Assembly: GCA_027886185.1 (NCBI GenBank)
Contig: WOAB01000041.1
Location: 62,001 to 126,000, forward strand
Direction: 5' to 3'
Source of the DNA: Rheum nobile
Taxonomy: Eukaryota; Streptophyta; Magnoliopsida; Caryophyllales; Polygonaceae
Length of the DNA stretch: 64,000 nucleotides
Shown here piece after piece: positions 63,438 to 64,000 of this stretch. Numbering within the stretch: the first letter of the stretch is position 1; every line of letters begins with the position of its first letter. The position numbers and the translations under genes were made by a program. The notes beneath the pieces were generated by a model that had not been told where the DNA came from, did not search any database, and saw nothing but the letters and a program-made list of their open reading frames with translations.

Positions 63438-64000
63438 TGTTGGGAAGTGAACTTTCAGGAACTCTGGTTCCCTTCCTCAGTTTTCCTACTTTTGACAATG
63501 ACAAACACTTTGCTACTAATATTTTCACATGTTTAGTTAAACAGGGAACTCAGGTTCAAGAAATGAAGCACAGAGACAAAAGAGCTAGTCTTGGGAACTG
63601 GCATGGGAATTCATAAGCAACGAAGTAGAGCTACTGAAGGAGTTATCAAAAGCGGCGGTTGTGCCAAAGCTTGCTAGGGCAAATCTACTAGCTTGAGAGA
63701 GAAGCTTTTAGATAGATTTGTTTCGTGTAATTAGGAGCATAATTGAATATTCTTTATGGTAACAAAATATGTAAAATTGGTTAGGATAAGATTTGGTAAC
63801 AAATCTTATCTTTCCTGATTTGTTTTGATTATTTTTATTTTTGCAATCAGCCAACTGTAGATATTACTCTACAAGGATGATTGTATAAATAAGATAATTA
63901 AAAACCTCTCATCTCTTAAGCACTCACGCAGAGCTTGAAGGTGAAGAAAAATCGGTCCTAGTTCTTGTGAGAACAACGGTTGTAAGTCTCTTGCTTTTGT
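63438..64000 (+). mobile_element. partial copia-type LTR, family G
   Basis: Starts TGTTGGGAAGTGAAC and parallels family A LTR throughout with many substitutions. Palindrome GATAAGATTT-GGTAAC-AAATCTTATC at 63785-63810, TATA box TATAAATA 63884-63891, donor-like GTAAGT 63982-63987. The window ends inside it. It is inserted in the LINE fragment. Confidence 0.85.

Overview
The window is plant nuclear heterochromatin made almost entirely of nested LTR retrotransposons. I see no convincing host gene, rRNA, tRNA or CRISPR array. The evidence for a plant is the repertoire: Ty1/copia elements with initiator-Met-tRNA primer sites and the RT signature YVDDIIFGSTN, plus Ty3/gypsy chromovirus elements with a C-terminal chromodomain. 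The large two-knuckle Gags, the long ORF after pol and the runs of polypurine tracts before the 3' LTR point to the Sirevirus (SIRE/Maximus) lineage of copia. The species cannot be named from the sequence.

Layout. 1-500: piece of a minus-strand copia-type LTR. 501-1104: unassigned AT-rich DNA. 1105-53755: family A, a tandem array of three copia internal regions sharing single LTRs (LTR fragment 1105-1243, unit 1, LTR 7218-8053, unit 2, LTR 23798-24634, unit 3, broken off in pol). Unit 2 is split by copia element B (9755-18855, target duplication GATGT). Unit 3 is split by a nest three deep: E, a pol-less gypsy-derived element (25129-51049, AGACT); inside it D, a minus-strand Tekay-like chromovirus (30846-48182, TGACG); inside D's 5' LTR C, a minus-strand copia element without pol (39076-46192, CTCAG/CTCGG). 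53756-63437: a decayed minus-strand LINE fragment split by copia element F (54025-63232). 63438-64000: start of another copia LTR, G.

What the copia families share. A, B, C and F differ in sequence, yet repeat one architecture: LTR with TATA box; a GTRAGT splice-donor-like site 80-110 nt downstream; a hairpin at the end of the LTR; Met-tRNA primer site; acceptor-like sequence just before the gag ATG; Gag with two distant CCHC knuckles around a coiled-coil region; a pyrimidine-rich CAG acceptor-like site at the gag/pol junction; pol; a 10-11 bp stem with a 34-36 nt loop, whose stem sequence changes between families while pairing is kept; an internal TATA box and CT-rich leader 112-125 nt before an accessory ORF (B, C, F; only its C-terminal remnant in A); multiple polypurine tracts; LTR. 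This suggests that the elements use leader splicing, a structured post-pol RNA element and a separate promoter for the accessory protein. That is inference from comparing copies inside one window.

State of the elements. None looks autonomous. A is riddled with stops, B and F have deletions in RT, C lost pol completely but keeps gag, the accessory ORF and two 912-bp LTRs differing at about 17 sites by eye, D has about five stops and one frameshift in gag-pol, and E keeps only a shortened gag. Many in-frame stops are TAG, as expected from decay of methylated CAG in silent plant repeats, although a few lie at equivalent positions in different families.
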